From assembly GCF_003121705.1 (NCBI RefSeq), contig NZ_PYHR01000002.1:2728001-2792000 (forward strand): a stretch of 64,000 nucleotides of DNA, in the 5' to 3' direction. Origin of the DNA: Serinibacter arcticus. GTDB lineage: Bacteria; Actinomycetota; Actinomycetes; Actinomycetales; Beutenbergiaceae. The stretch's first letter is position 1. Every line of letters begins with the position of its first letter. Shown here piece after piece: positions 9,831 through 18,293 of this stretch. The notes below the pieces were generated by a model, which was given only the letters and a program-made list of their open reading frames with translations, did not search any database and was not told the DNA's origin. Both the position numbers and the translations under genes were made by a program.

Positions 9831-10439
9831 CGCGCCGCGGAGCCCGCCGGGGGCAAGCGCGAGGAGATCGTCCAGGCCGCGACCCGGCTGATCGCGGAAC
9901 GCGGGTACAAGCGGGCCTCGCTCGCTCAGGTCGCCGCGCAGGTCGGTCTCACCGCGCCCGGTCTGCTGCACTACTTCCCGACCAAGGACCACCTTCTTCT
10001 GGCAGTCCTCGGTGAGAGGACCAGCAAGAGCGCATCCCGGTCGCAGGTGCCTCAGGGCCGGCCCGAGACCACCGGGGATCTGGCCTCGGTGTTGGCGACG
10101 CTCGCCCGGACCGTCGAGCAGAATGCACGGCAGCCCCTCCTCACCCAGCTGCACTCCGTGATCGTGGCTGACAGCCTGACCGAGGGGCACGCTGCCAAGG
10201 AGCCGATGCGTCGGCGCTACCGCGAGGCGCGCTCGAGGGTGGCAGCTCCCCTCGCCGCAGACGCCTCCCTCGAGGGCGACGTCGACAGAGCCCCTGCGAT
10301 AGCGGCACTCATCCTTGCTGCGCTCGACGGCCTGCAGATCCAGTGGTTGCTCGACCCTGACGCGGTCGACATGCAGGCGTCCTTCGCTGTCCTGGAAGAA
10401 GCGCTGCTCGGACTTCGCAAGGATGATGACGACCGCTAG
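9813..10439 (+). pseudogene. TetR-family regulator lacking a normal start (5' truncated)
   Basis: The TetR DNA-binding helix-turn-helix is complete (KREEIVQAATRLIAERG, then LAQVAAQVGLTAPGLLHYF) and the ligand domain runs to a natural stop. However, no ATG, GTG or TTG lies in frame between about 9790 and the domain, and the sequence upstream of about 9830 is antisense to an MFS fragment. The gene therefore seems to have lost its own start at the junction; a CTG at 9813 or readthrough from GTG 9549 would be needed. The C terminus is rich in Asp/Lys. It could still be expressed as a fusion, but is more likely inactive. Confidence 0.6.
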
Positions 10440-10760
10440 CTGATGGCCCAGTGTCGGCGCAGCCAACGGCGGCAGGACCTGAGATTTTGCCGGCGCGACC
10501 GCTCGATCTGTCCTGCCCCGCGGTTGTCAGGGGTTGACGGCGGGTGAGGCCATCGCTTCGTCGAGGTAGTCGCTGAGCGATCGTGTCTGGACGCTCTCCA
10601 GCCAGGCCGTCGGGCGGCCTGAATGCAGGCGGGGGCGCAGGCGCAGAAGTTGCCAATCAGATTGACCAGAAGCTCCGTCGCCGGGCCCGGCGACGGACGC
10701 GAGACCTGCCGAACCGTGACGAGGTGAAGGCGACTGTGCCGTGAACCATCGCCGCCGGGG
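10440..10760 (-). pseudogene. Unrecognised gene remnant
   Basis: No intact gene is visible in these 321 bases. A minus-strand frame with GRPTAWLESVQTRSLSDYLD ends in a stop near 10531, and the stretch 10648-10740 is clearly, though imperfectly, similar to 20588-20690 (both read AGAAGTTGCCAA, then TTGACC, CGGGCCC and AAGG at matching distances, with a one-base gap). Both look like decayed 3' ends of related genes. I cannot name the family. Confidence 0.4.
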
Positions 10761-11200
10761 TCACTTCCTCCGGGCGGCGTGAGTAGCTCGGTGGTACAGG
10801 TCGTACAGGTCGACCTCCCCGTCGTGTCGAACCCATTCCTCGATCGCGACCTGGAGGCAGGTGATGGCCACGGCCGCGATGGCGCGCGCCTGGAATGCCC
10901 GGTCCTCAGAGGGTGGCAGCCGTTGCTCGATCAGGGGGCGAGCTGATCTTGCCAGCGTGACTGCTTCTCGGCGTGGCCAGCGCGCAGGGCCTCGTTCCCG
11001 AACAGGAGCGTGGCCAGCTCCAGTCGGCGTTCGGCCGTGAGGTCGATCTCGTCGAGCGCCCGGAACGCTGCCTCCAAGGAGACCCACAGATCCTCGTCGT
11101 CAGGCCGCTGCGCGAGGCGTGCTGCGATCTGGCCACCCTGCTCGGCCAACCCGCTGAGCGCGAGGTCCTCCTTGTTGCGGAAGAAGTTGTAGAGGTGTTA
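10761..11200 (-). pseudogene. TetR-family regulator fragment, 5' truncated with one frameshift
   Basis: On the minus strand the sequence enters at LYNFFRNKEDLAL, the end of a TetR recognition helix region, and continues through the all-helical ligand domain to a stop at 10761-10763. The first DNA-binding helices are absent: the upstream codon is preceded by a stop, so the gene is cut at about 11200. A single-base shift occurs at the G5 run 10934-10938; adding one base gives continuous LAPLIEQRL. The frameshift may be a homopolymer sequencing error, but the 5' truncation is real on this sequence. Confidence 0.6.
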
Positions 11201-11294
11201 CTACCCGTCGCTCATCGGCGCAACAGTCCCCCGTGGTCCCCGCGCGCGAAGCCGACTCGGTCAAACGACCAGGATCTCGCAATATCGGTCAGAC

Positions 11295-11309
11295 TTGCAC
11301 ACTGTGCAA
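11295..11309. promoter_or_regulatory. Palindromic operator TTGCACACTGTGCAA
   Basis: A perfect 6-3-6 palindrome lies 56 bp before the GH2 start and about 95 bp beyond the cut end of the TetR fragment. Size and symmetry fit a TetR-family operator. It may be the leftover operator of the truncated regulator or may control the GH2 gene; no -35/-10 pair can be assigned with confidence. Confidence 0.5.
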
Positions 11310-11364
11310 CTCGAGCTTACGCTCGCCCTGCTAATCCACGGCAAGGACGACGTAGGAGACACAC

Positions 11365-14300
11365 ATGCACGGACGACGAACGCGCTCAGCGCTGGTGGCC
11401 GGAGTGGCCTGCGCGGCGCTTCTGGCGGGCACCGCGGTGACCGCCAACGCAGCACCCGCCCCCGACCCGGGCGCGGATCAGGTGATCAGTGCTGGGGACG
11501 TTGATGGCCGGAGCACCAACTTCAACAGCGACTGGAAGTTCGTTCGGGGGAACCCTGCCGGGGCTGAGGAGCTCGGCTTCGATGACGATTCCTGGCGGAC
11601 TCTCGACGTGCCGCACGACTGGATGATCGAGCAGGACTTCAATGTCACCGCCAACCCCCTCGCGGCGCTTGCCGGTCACTTGTCTGCTGGTACGGCGTGG
11701 TACCGCAAGTCGTTCACGGTGCCCGAGGTCGCGCTCGGACAGCGCGTGTCGTTGGACTTCGACGGCGTGCAGCAGATCGCCACCGTCTTCATCAACGGCG
11801 AGCAGGTCGGCGTGCACCACCACGGCTACACGGCCTTCTCCTACGACATCACCGACTACCTGACCACCGACGGCTCCGCCAACGAGGTCGCCGTCAAGAC
11901 GGACTCCCTGGACTACTCCACCCGTTGGTACGCCGGCGGTGGCATCTACCGTGACGTCGCGCTGACGGTCACCGACGCGGTGCACGTCAAGCGCGACGGC
12001 ACCTTCATCACGACCCCGACCCTGGCCGACGACCTCGCCTCGCAGGAGGCGAACCTCGCCGTCGCCACCGAGATCGAGGCCCCCGAGGACGCCTCGAGCG
12101 AGGTCACCCTGGTGACCGACGTCGTGGACGCGACCGGCGAGGTCGTGGCGACCGACACCGTGAGCGGCACCGTCACCGGCGGCGAGCACACCTTCGACCA
12201 GACGATCACGGTCGCCGACCCCGAGCTGTGGTCGATCGACCGGCCCTACCTCTACGACGTCGTCTCACGCGTGATGGTCGAGGGCGAGCAGGTCGACACC
12301 TACACGACCTCGACCGGCCTGCGGACCATCGAGTTCAACTCCGACGGTTTCGCCCTCAACGGCGAGTACGTCGAGCTGCGCGGCGTGAACCTCCACAGCG
12401 ACCTCGGGTCGCTAGGCATGGCCTACAACGAGAGCGCCGCACGCCGTCAGCTCGTGACGCTCAAGGAGATGGGCACCAACGCCATCCGCACCGCGCACAA
12501 CCCCACGGCCCGCAACTTCATCGAGCTCGCCGACGAGATGGGCTTCGTGGTCGTGGAGGAGGCGTTCGACAACTGGGAGACGCCCCGCTTCCTGGCCAAC
12601 GAGTACACCAAGTGGTGGGCCACCGACGCCGAGATGGACATGAAGGCGATGGTCCGCCGCGACCGCAACTCCCCGTCGGTCATCATGTGGTCCATCGGCA
12701 ACGAGATCACCTACGGCCCCACCAGTGCCGCGACCGCCGACAGCCTCATCGAGTGGACGAACGAGGAGGACGGCTCCCGTCCCACCACGCTGGGGAACAA
12801 CAAGTACGACGAGAACTCCCTCAGCATCCTGTCCAAGGTCGACGTGCCCGGGGCGAACTACCCCAACCCGCAGCGGATGGACGAGGTCGCCGCGCTCAGC
12901 CCGACCGGGACCTTCATCTCCAGCGAGGTCTCCTTCTCGATGCAGAGCCGCGGGTACTACTACGAGCCGAACCAGGTCATCAAGGGCCCGTACGGGACCG
13001 AGATGCAGGGCTCCTCCTACGACAACCACGTGCACGTGCAGTCCACGGGCGGCGGTGGCACGACCACGCACAGCGAGACGATCCAGCGCGACCGGAACAA
13101 CGTCCACACGGCCGGCTCCTTCGTCTGGACCGGCATCGACCACCTCGGTGAGCCCCTGCCGTTCATCAATGGTGGTTCAGGCGACAAGACCGAGTGGGCG
13201 CGCAGCACCTACACCGGCCTGATCGACACCGCGATGTTCAAGAAGGACGTCTGGTACCTGTACCAGAGCCAGTGGACCGACACCCCGATGGTCCACCTCC
13301 TGCCGCACTGGAACTGGACCGAGGGCGAGACCGTCCAGGTCTGGGCCTACACCAACGCCGACAGCGTGAAGCTCTACCTCAACGACGAGCTCGTCGGGGA
13401 GCGCACCTTCGAGGACAAGAACTCCCCGCGCGGCGAGGCCTACCGCGAGACCGCCGACGGCAAGCTCCACCTGTCGTGGGACATCCCCTTCACCCCCGGC
13501 ACCCTTCGCGCCGAGGCCTACGCCGACGGTGAGCTCATCGCCACCGACGAGGTCACCACCGCCGGCGACTCCGCGGCCATCGAGCTGACCCCCGACGCGA
13601 CCACCATCGACGGCGACAACGGCGACCTCGCCTTCATCACCGCCGACATCCTCGACGCCCAGGGCACCTTCGTCCCCCGCGCCACCGACAACCTCACCTT
13701 CGAGGTCACCGGCGGCACCCTGGTCGCCACCGACAACGGCAACCCGATCAGCCTCGAGAAGTTCCAGGGCACCAACCAGCGCAAGGCCTTCTCGGGCAAG
13801 GCGCTGGCGATCGTCCGCCCCGACGGCAGCGGAGCACCGATCCGCGTCACCGCCACCGCCGACGGACTGGAGGTGGGATCGACCGTCATCCGCACCACCT
13901 CCCCGATGTTCTCCGACGTTCCCGAGGGCGTGCAGTTCTACGACGAGATCCAGTGGCTGGGTCGCGCCGGCGTCTCCACGGGCTGGGTCCAGGCCGACGG
14001 GACCCGCGAGTACCGTCCGCTGAACTCCATCGCCCGCGATGCGATGGCAGCGTTCCTCTACCGCCTCGCGGGTTCGCCCGAGGTCCAGCTGCCGGCCACA
14101 TCGCCGTTCACGGACGTCAAGCCGGACAACCAGTTCTACAAGGAGATCGTCTGGCTGTCCCAGGAGGGCATCTCCACCGGCTGGGACAACGGCGACGGAA
14201 CCTTCTCCTTCCGCCCCCTAGACCCGATCGCGCGTGATGCGATGGCCGCGTTCCTCTACCGTTCGGCGGACTCGCCGAGCTTCGAGGTCCCGGCGATCTC

Positions 14301-14478
14301 TCCGTTCCAGGACGTGTTCACCTCGGATCAGTTCTACGAGGAGATCGCCTGGATGCACGCCACCGGTGTGGCCACCGGCTGGCAGGGCAACGACGGACGG
14401 GACTACTACCGCTCGCTGGCCCCGGTCGCTCGTGACGCGATGGCCGCCTTCCTCAGCCGCTACCACGAGCTCAGCTAG
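11365..14478 (+). CDS. Secreted GH2 beta-galactosidase with DUF4982 and three SLH repeats
   Basis: A 1037-residue exported enzyme. Residues 1-32 are a signal peptide (twin-Arg-like RRTR, hydrophobic core, AnA cleavage). Then follow the GH2 sugar-binding domain (about 45-210), an Ig-like domain, and a TIM barrel with acid/base Glu447 in WSIGNE and probable nucleophile Glu521 in SSEVSFS, the position used in the DUF4982-containing GH2 group. Next come DUF4982 (about 655-720), an Ig-like domain and three SLH repeats starting near 848, 913 and 980. The SLH repeats would hold the enzyme on the cell wall. The start has GTAGGAGAC upstream. It would release galactose from galactans or glycans, but substrate specificity is not proven. 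It lies inside the repeat-bounded segment. Confidence 0.9.
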   Translation: MHGRRTRSALVAGVACAALLAGTAVTANAAPAPDPGADQVISAGDVDGRSTNFNSDWKFVRGNPAGAEELGFDDDSWRTLDVPHDWMIEQDFNVTANPLAALAGHLSAGTAWYRKSFTVPEVALGQRVSLDFDGVQQIATVFINGEQVGVHHHGYTAFSYDITDYLTTDGSANEVAVKTDSLDYSTRWYAGGGIYRDVALTVTDAVHVKRDGTFITTPTLADDLASQEANLAVATEIEAPEDASSEVTLVTDVVDATGEVVATDTVSGTVTGGEHTFDQTITVADPELWSIDRPYLYDVVSRVMVEGEQVDTYTTSTGLRTIEFNSDGFALNGEYVELRGVNLHSDLGSLGMAYNESAARRQLVTLKEMGTNAIRTAHNPTARNFIELADEMGFVVVEEAFDNWETPRFLANEYTKWWATDAEMDMKAMVRRDRNSPSVIMWSIGNEITYGPTSAATADSLIEWTNEEDGSRPTTLGNNKYDENSLSILSKVDVPGANYPNPQRMDEVAALSPTGTFISSEVSFSMQSRGYYYEPNQVIKGPYGTEMQGSSYDNHVHVQSTGGGGTTTHSETIQRDRNNVHTAGSFVWTGIDHLGEPLPFINGGSGDKTEWARSTYTGLIDTAMFKKDVWYLYQSQWTDTPMVHLLPHWNWTEGETVQVWAYTNADSVKLYLNDELVGERTFEDKNSPRGEAYRETADGKLHLSWDIPFTPGTLRAEAYADGELIATDEVTTAGDSAAIELTPDATTIDGDNGDLAFITADILDAQGTFVPRATDNLTFEVTGGTLVATDNGNPISLEKFQGTNQRKAFSGKALAIVRPDGSGAPIRVTATADGLEVGSTVIRTTSPMFSDVPEGVQFYDEIQWLGRAGVSTGWVQADGTREYRPLNSIARDAMAAFLYRLAGSPEVQLPATSPFTDVKPDNQFYKEIVWLSQEGISTGWDNGDGTFSFRPLDPIARDAMAAFLYRSADSPSFEVPAISPFQDVFTSDQFYEEIAWMHATGVATGWQGNDGRDYYRSLAPVARDAMAAFLSRYHELS

Positions 14479-14504
14479 CAATCAGCAGTCCTGAGAACGG
14501 CAGA

Positions 14505-14538
14505 GGCCTGCGCTGGTGCACCACGCCCAGCGCAGGCC
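14505..14538 (+). terminator. Hairpin after GH2
   Basis: A perfect 12-bp stem (GGCCTGCGCTGG / CCAGCGCAGGCC) with a 10-nt loop begins 26 bp after the stop and is followed by an AT-rich ATATTTCT. Confidence 0.7.
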
Positions 14539-14575
14539 GCCGCATATTTCTCCAGCGAGATGGTCAGATCACGAC

Positions 14576-15043
14576 ATGATGCGAGGTGAACGCAGGGTGG
14601 ACCGCTCTTTCACACGCGCGAGGGCGTGGCGCCCCGTCTGGGTGGTGGAGTATCTCGAGGGCCACCTCCTCGGAGTATCGCCCGCTCTATCCGATCGCGG
14701 GCCCGAAGTCATCGCTCTCCTCCCCGGCCGCTTTGGGACCAAGAGCGTGGAGGCGGCCATCGCCGGCCTGGCCCAAACGCTCGCGCTCACCCGACTGGAG
14801 CGGTACCAGCGGGCAGTCGTACCCGCACGGAACTCAGGCGTGCGATGGAACCGGGCTCGTCGTCGAGGCAGTGTCATGCTCGATGAGTACGCATTCCTGA
14901 CGGCGACCCGCTCCCGCGTGCGACTCGATCACGACGGAATGCTCGAGATCAGCCCCCAGCCCTCCACGCAGGCCCCGCTCCCGCTCGCGACGAAGCCACA
15001 ACCTGGGTCCGCCACCGCGCCACAGGAGTCGATAGCTAGTTGA
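14576..15043 (+). CDS. Hypothetical protein
   Basis: An open frame of 155 codons from ATG 14576 (or ATG 14579). The central part has protein-like composition (VWVVEYLEGHLLG, DRGPEVIALLPGRFG, VEAAIAGLAQTLALTRLERY), while both ends are Arg- or Pro-rich. There is no membrane segment, signal peptide or known motif. No clear Shine-Dalgarno is present. Three frames are open over much of this region, so even the existence of the gene is uncertain. It lies between the GH2 terminator and a convergent TetR gene within the accessory segment. Confidence 0.35.
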   Translation: MMRGERRVDRSFTRARAWRPVWVVEYLEGHLLGVSPALSDRGPEVIALLPGRFGTKSVEAAIAGLAQTLALTRLERYQRAVVPARNSGVRWNRARRRGSVMLDEYAFLTATRSRVRLDHDGMLEISPQPSTQAPLPLATKPQPGSATAPQESIAS

Positions 15044-15166
15044 GAGAGGTCTAACGCTGGCCAAGGCAGACGTGAAGCAGCGAGGCGTACGCCGGACGCC
15101 TTCAGAGCCCCTCTGCCCTCGCACCGACTACTCGGCCAGCATCAGGCCGACTGTCGGGAGGTCTAT

Positions 15167-15793
15167 CTAGGCGAGCGAGGCCGCAGCCTGCTGAGCACCG
15201 CGCGAGAGTGCTGAAAGAACATCGTCCATCGCCTCTGCGAGGTCGTCGATCTCTTCACGAGCCCAAAGACGCGTGACCTGATTACGCGCCTCGTTGAATG
15301 AACTTGCTGCGGCACGAGTCGCGGCTCGAGCCTGAGGAGAGTGATCTGGCGCAGTGAGGACGTGACTCACCTCATCGACCCAGAGCAGTTCGTGAACCGG
15401 GACGGAACGGTTTAGTTCATCGACTGAGTCGATCATCTCGATCAGAGCCTGCAAGCCCTGACGTCCTCGCTTCTCCACCTGATGAGCCCAGGACACCTGG
15501 GCTGTGACAACAGCGCCCCAGGGGTCAGACGTTGCGCCAGCCGAACGGACCTGCGCCAGGAGATCGGCCTGTCCCATCTGCGCCGCATACCAGAACGCGT
15601 CAGCCTTGGTCTTGAAGTAGTTGAAGAACGTTCGCCGGCTCGCGCCCGCAGCTACAACGATGTGATCGATAGTCGTGGCGTCCCACCCGTTTTCCCTGAC
15701 GCAGGACAGCGTGTGTAGTGCGATCGAGTCGCGCCTGGCTCTCGCCCTTGGCCCCAGCGTCACCTCTGCGTCCACGCTCACCGGGTCAGCCAT
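15167..15793 (-). CDS. TetR/AcrR family transcriptional regulator
   Basis: A complete 208-residue repressor. The N-terminal domain has the standard helix-turn-helix: ATTIDHIVVAAGASRRTFFNYF at about residues 39-60, then KADAF. The rest is helical with no recognisable ligand signature. ATG start. No partner gene is adjacent: the flanking genes are an uncertain ORF and an unknown gene on the other strand, so its target is unclear. Base composition is lower in GC than the core genes around it, in keeping with an acquired segment. Confidence 0.85.
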   Translation of the reverse strand: MADPVSVDAEVTLGPRARARRDSIALHTLSCVRENGWDATTIDHIVVAAGASRRTFFNYFKTKADAFWYAAQMGQADLLAQVRSAGATSDPWGAVVTAQVSWAHQVEKRGRQGLQALIEMIDSVDELNRSVPVHELLWVDEVSHVLTAPDHSPQARAATRAAASSFNEARNQVTRLWAREEIDDLAEAMDDVLSALSRGAQQAAASLA

Positions 15794-15876
15794 GGCTCGA
15801 GGCTATCGCTCGGGCGGGGGCGTCCTGGTCCTATCGCCTCCTCCTCTGAGCGTTTCGGGCAAACCGAGAGTCACGG

Positions 15877-15899
15877 AACAGCGCAGGCCCTGCGCTGTT
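15877..15899. repeat. 23-bp palindrome in the 15.8-16.1 kb gap
   Basis: AACAGCGCAGG and its reverse complement are separated by one base. It lies 83 bp upstream of the TetR start, between divergent genes. It could be an operator for that TetR protein or a terminator remnant. The rest of 15794-16082 holds nothing else I recognise. Confidence 0.5.
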
Positions 15900-16082
15900 G
15901 CTCAGTGACTGCACTGCTCGTTCGCTCGCCGACTAGGCTCGCGACTGCGAGCCGCTCGTTCCGCTCTTCGAGCCTGCGCGAGGACTCGAACAAGTTGCTA
16001 ACTCAGCCGCTCCAGGGCAGACGCCCTCGTGAGCAGGCGCATGGGAGGTCGCTCCTCACAGGTCGACTAGTTCAGGGGAGAC

Positions 16083-16838
16083 ATGGGAGGGGAATCGTAT
16101 CGGGAGACGGCTAGATACGCTGGGGAGGTGAGCAACCCAGCCTTCGCACTCGCCGACATCCTCGAGTCGTGGTCGGTCGGACCTTCAGGTCCACGACAGG
16201 CTCGCATGGAGGCCGCCAAGAAGGCCGGCACAAACTACAGCGACCAGACTGTTGCGGCGATGCGTGCTCTCGCCAACCTCGTGTCCGAGCTCGATGACCT
16301 TCAGGCGCGCGGGATGATTGACGTGAACGCCCGGCACGGCATCCCCGACTGGGTGAAGGCCGTCCTCTCAGAAGATTTCCCCTGGGGTGCCGGAGTCAAC
16401 CGGACGACGCCCGCGATCTCCGAGGCAAGCCTTGCCAACCTTCGGACCATTGGGCACCTCATCGAGGTCTACGGGTCGACTCAGTTCCCCCGGTCTGAAG
16501 CGCTCGATGGAGTCATCGCCGCGATCGGAGACGCACGCAGTCACATCGAGGGCGCAGGGCTCGCCGACTCGACGAAGCACTACCTTTTCTCGGTCCTGGC
16601 GCGTATAGAGGAAGCGTTGACCTCCAGGAGGCCGCGCGACTACGTAGCTGCTGTCAACGAGTTTGTTGGGGCGACAGCAGTCGCTGAGGCGGCTGAGAGT
16701 GATCCAGAGCGCAAGGTCTGGTGGGTAGGCCTTCGCGACACGTTCGTGGACTCGTTCGCGAAAGCTGGCGGGCAATCCCTATGGGCGGGAACGGTTTTGG
16801 TCGCCGGGGGTGCGGTGAAGGCGATCACTGGGGGTTGA
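16083..16838 (+). CDS. Protein of unknown function in the accessory segment
   Basis: A 251-residue protein I do not recognise. It is mostly helical and acidic, with no signal peptide; the last about 25 residues (LWAGTVLVAGGAVKAITGG) form a weakly hydrophobic helix that might contact membrane. ATG 16083 has AGGGGAG five bases upstream and is chosen over GTG 16128, where the purine-rich sequence abuts the codon. GC content is visibly lower than in core genes. The position, with other transferred genes and a nuclease 1.5 kb downstream, makes a defence or mobile-element role possible, but nothing in the sequence shows it. Confidence 0.65.
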   Translation: MGGESYRETARYAGEVSNPAFALADILESWSVGPSGPRQARMEAAKKAGTNYSDQTVAAMRALANLVSELDDLQARGMIDVNARHGIPDWVKAVLSEDFPWGAGVNRTTPAISEASLANLRTIGHLIEVYGSTQFPRSEALDGVIAAIGDARSHIEGAGLADSTKHYLFSVLARIEEALTSRRPRDYVAAVNEFVGATAVAEAAESDPERKVWWVGLRDTFVDSFAKAGGQSLWAGTVLVAGGAVKAITGG

Positions 16839-16888
16839 TCCACCTCCGTCCCCACGGTGTTCTCGTTCTACGGTGATAGAGAACGGCA

Positions 16889-17269
16889 TGCTCGCGGCTG
16901 ATCTCGATCGCCGGCAAGAGTGCCGAAAGGGCCACTCGCACCGAGCGAACGGCTGCCTACATCACCCTGGCCACCGCCACCGCCTCCGCCACCCGGGGCG
17001 AACTGGAGCTCATCCACGCCACCGGTCACGACGCCTCCCTAAACCACCCACTGGATGAGGTGCAGCGACGCTGGACCCCATCCCCGGACGAGGCCGCAAC
17101 GGACCCCGGGCGCTCCGTGAGTTCTGGCGTGCCGGACCGCCGATGGGCTGTGGTCCTACGACTCCCTCAGCAACCAGCGCATCAGCGACACCGTTCGCGC
17201 CCAGCTCACCGCCCAGATCGCCCAGCTCATCGCCGGTGACGACGCAGAGACCGGGTCGGGCCCGTCTTG
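16889..17269 (+). pseudogene. Decayed TetR-like regulator C-terminal part
   Basis: One frame reads ERTAAYITLATATASATRG and later SLNHPLDEVQRRW. A different frame then reads DGLWSYDSLSNQRISDTVRA to a stop at about 17269. That ending matches the last helices of TetR proteins (the ADGLW-YD block). The N-terminal DNA-binding domain is absent and at least one frameshift separates the halves, so this is a remnant. Confidence 0.45.
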
Positions 17270-17320
17270 ATCGCGCTCCTGTGGGGAACTGTCCTGCACC
17301 GCGGCCTGACCCGGGCCCTC

Positions 17321-18071
17321 CGGCCAGGTCGTCGAGGCGACCTACACCGACGGCAGCATCGACACCGTTCCGTGGGACGAGCTCACCGTCTCGGACTACA
17401 GCCCCGACGTGCTCGGCGAGCAGGTGGTGACCCTCGCGCTGACTGCCGAGAACACAACGCGCGAGGCGACGTTCACCGTCGTCGTGCGCGACCGGTTCGT
17501 CGACGTCGCCGATGACAACCAGTTCGCGCTGGAGATCAACTGGCTGGCTGCCCGCGGCATCAGCACAGGATGGACCACCCCGGCCGGCCAGGAGTTCAGG
17601 CCGGTCACGCACATCGCGCGTGACGCGATGGCGGCGTTCATCTACCGTCTCGCGGGCTCGCCGGCCTTCGAGGAGCCTGAGACCTCGCCGTTCGTCGACG
17701 TGGCGCCCGGAGACCAGTTCTACCGTGAGATCACCTGGCTGGCCGAGCAGGAGATCACCACAGGATGGACCACGGCGAGGGGAGCGGAGTTCCGACCGCT
17801 CGCGCCGATCGCGCGCGACGCGATGGCCGCGTTCCTCTACCGGTACGCGGACGAGCCTGCTGTCACGCTCCCCGAGACCTCCCCGTTCACGGATGTGACG
17901 CCGAGCACCCAGTTCTACGCCGACATCGCATGGATGGGTGAGGCAGGGATCTCTACCGGCTTCCAGGGCAACGACGGGACGGCGCAATACCAGCCGCTCG
18001 GACCCGTCAACCGCGACGCCATGGCCGCCTTCCTGTTCAGGTACCAGGGCTACGAGGACCAGCTGAGCTGA
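17321..18071 (+). pseudogene. Orphan SLH tail of a secreted protein (5' truncated)
   Basis: From about 17321 the frame encodes the end of an Ig-like domain (TYTDGSIDTVPWDELTVSDY, then EATFTVVV), followed by three SLH repeats closely related to those ending the GH2 and GH43 proteins (each with STGW or TTGW and IARDAMAAF or NRDAMAAF). There is no start codon with a signal peptide: the catalytic part has been lost and the fragment abuts the TetR remnant at about 17270-17320. A GTG at 17409 could initiate a 220-residue SLH peptide, but it would not be exported. It ends with a normal stop and terminator. Confidence 0.75.
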
Positions 18072-18089
18072 TCGAGCACAGCACCAAAC

Positions 18090-18129
18090 GACGACGGGGG
18101 TGTCACCGCGAGGTGACGCCCCCGTCGTC
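18090..18129 (+). terminator. Hairpin after the SLH fragment
   Basis: An 18-bp stem (18090-18107 with 18112-18129, one G-U pair, 4-nt loop) lies 18 bp after the stop of the SLH remnant. It has the same GACGACGG base as the nrdF-type terminators. Confidence 0.75.
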
Positions 18130-18293
18130 ATTGCGCCACCCTCGCTGGACCAGAGGAAGGTCAGCAAGGTCCGGGGTCGAAGGAGCCGAACGTTCGTGGG
18201 AAGCTGCAGTCTCCGCCGTGCGAAAGTAGCGCTGATGAGTGAAGATGGCGGCGACGCGTGGGCCGGCTCGGCCCCTGGAGGAGAGCCAGATAG

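Noticed and set aside
15900-16060. Possible tRNA remnant (GGACTCGAAC-like string)
   Set aside because: No cloverleaf or anticodon arm could be drawn around it.
16873-17058. A small Arg/His-rich ORF starting ATG 16873
   Set aside because: Another frame of the same bases shows TetR-like sequence; composition is that of an off-frame high-GC shadow.
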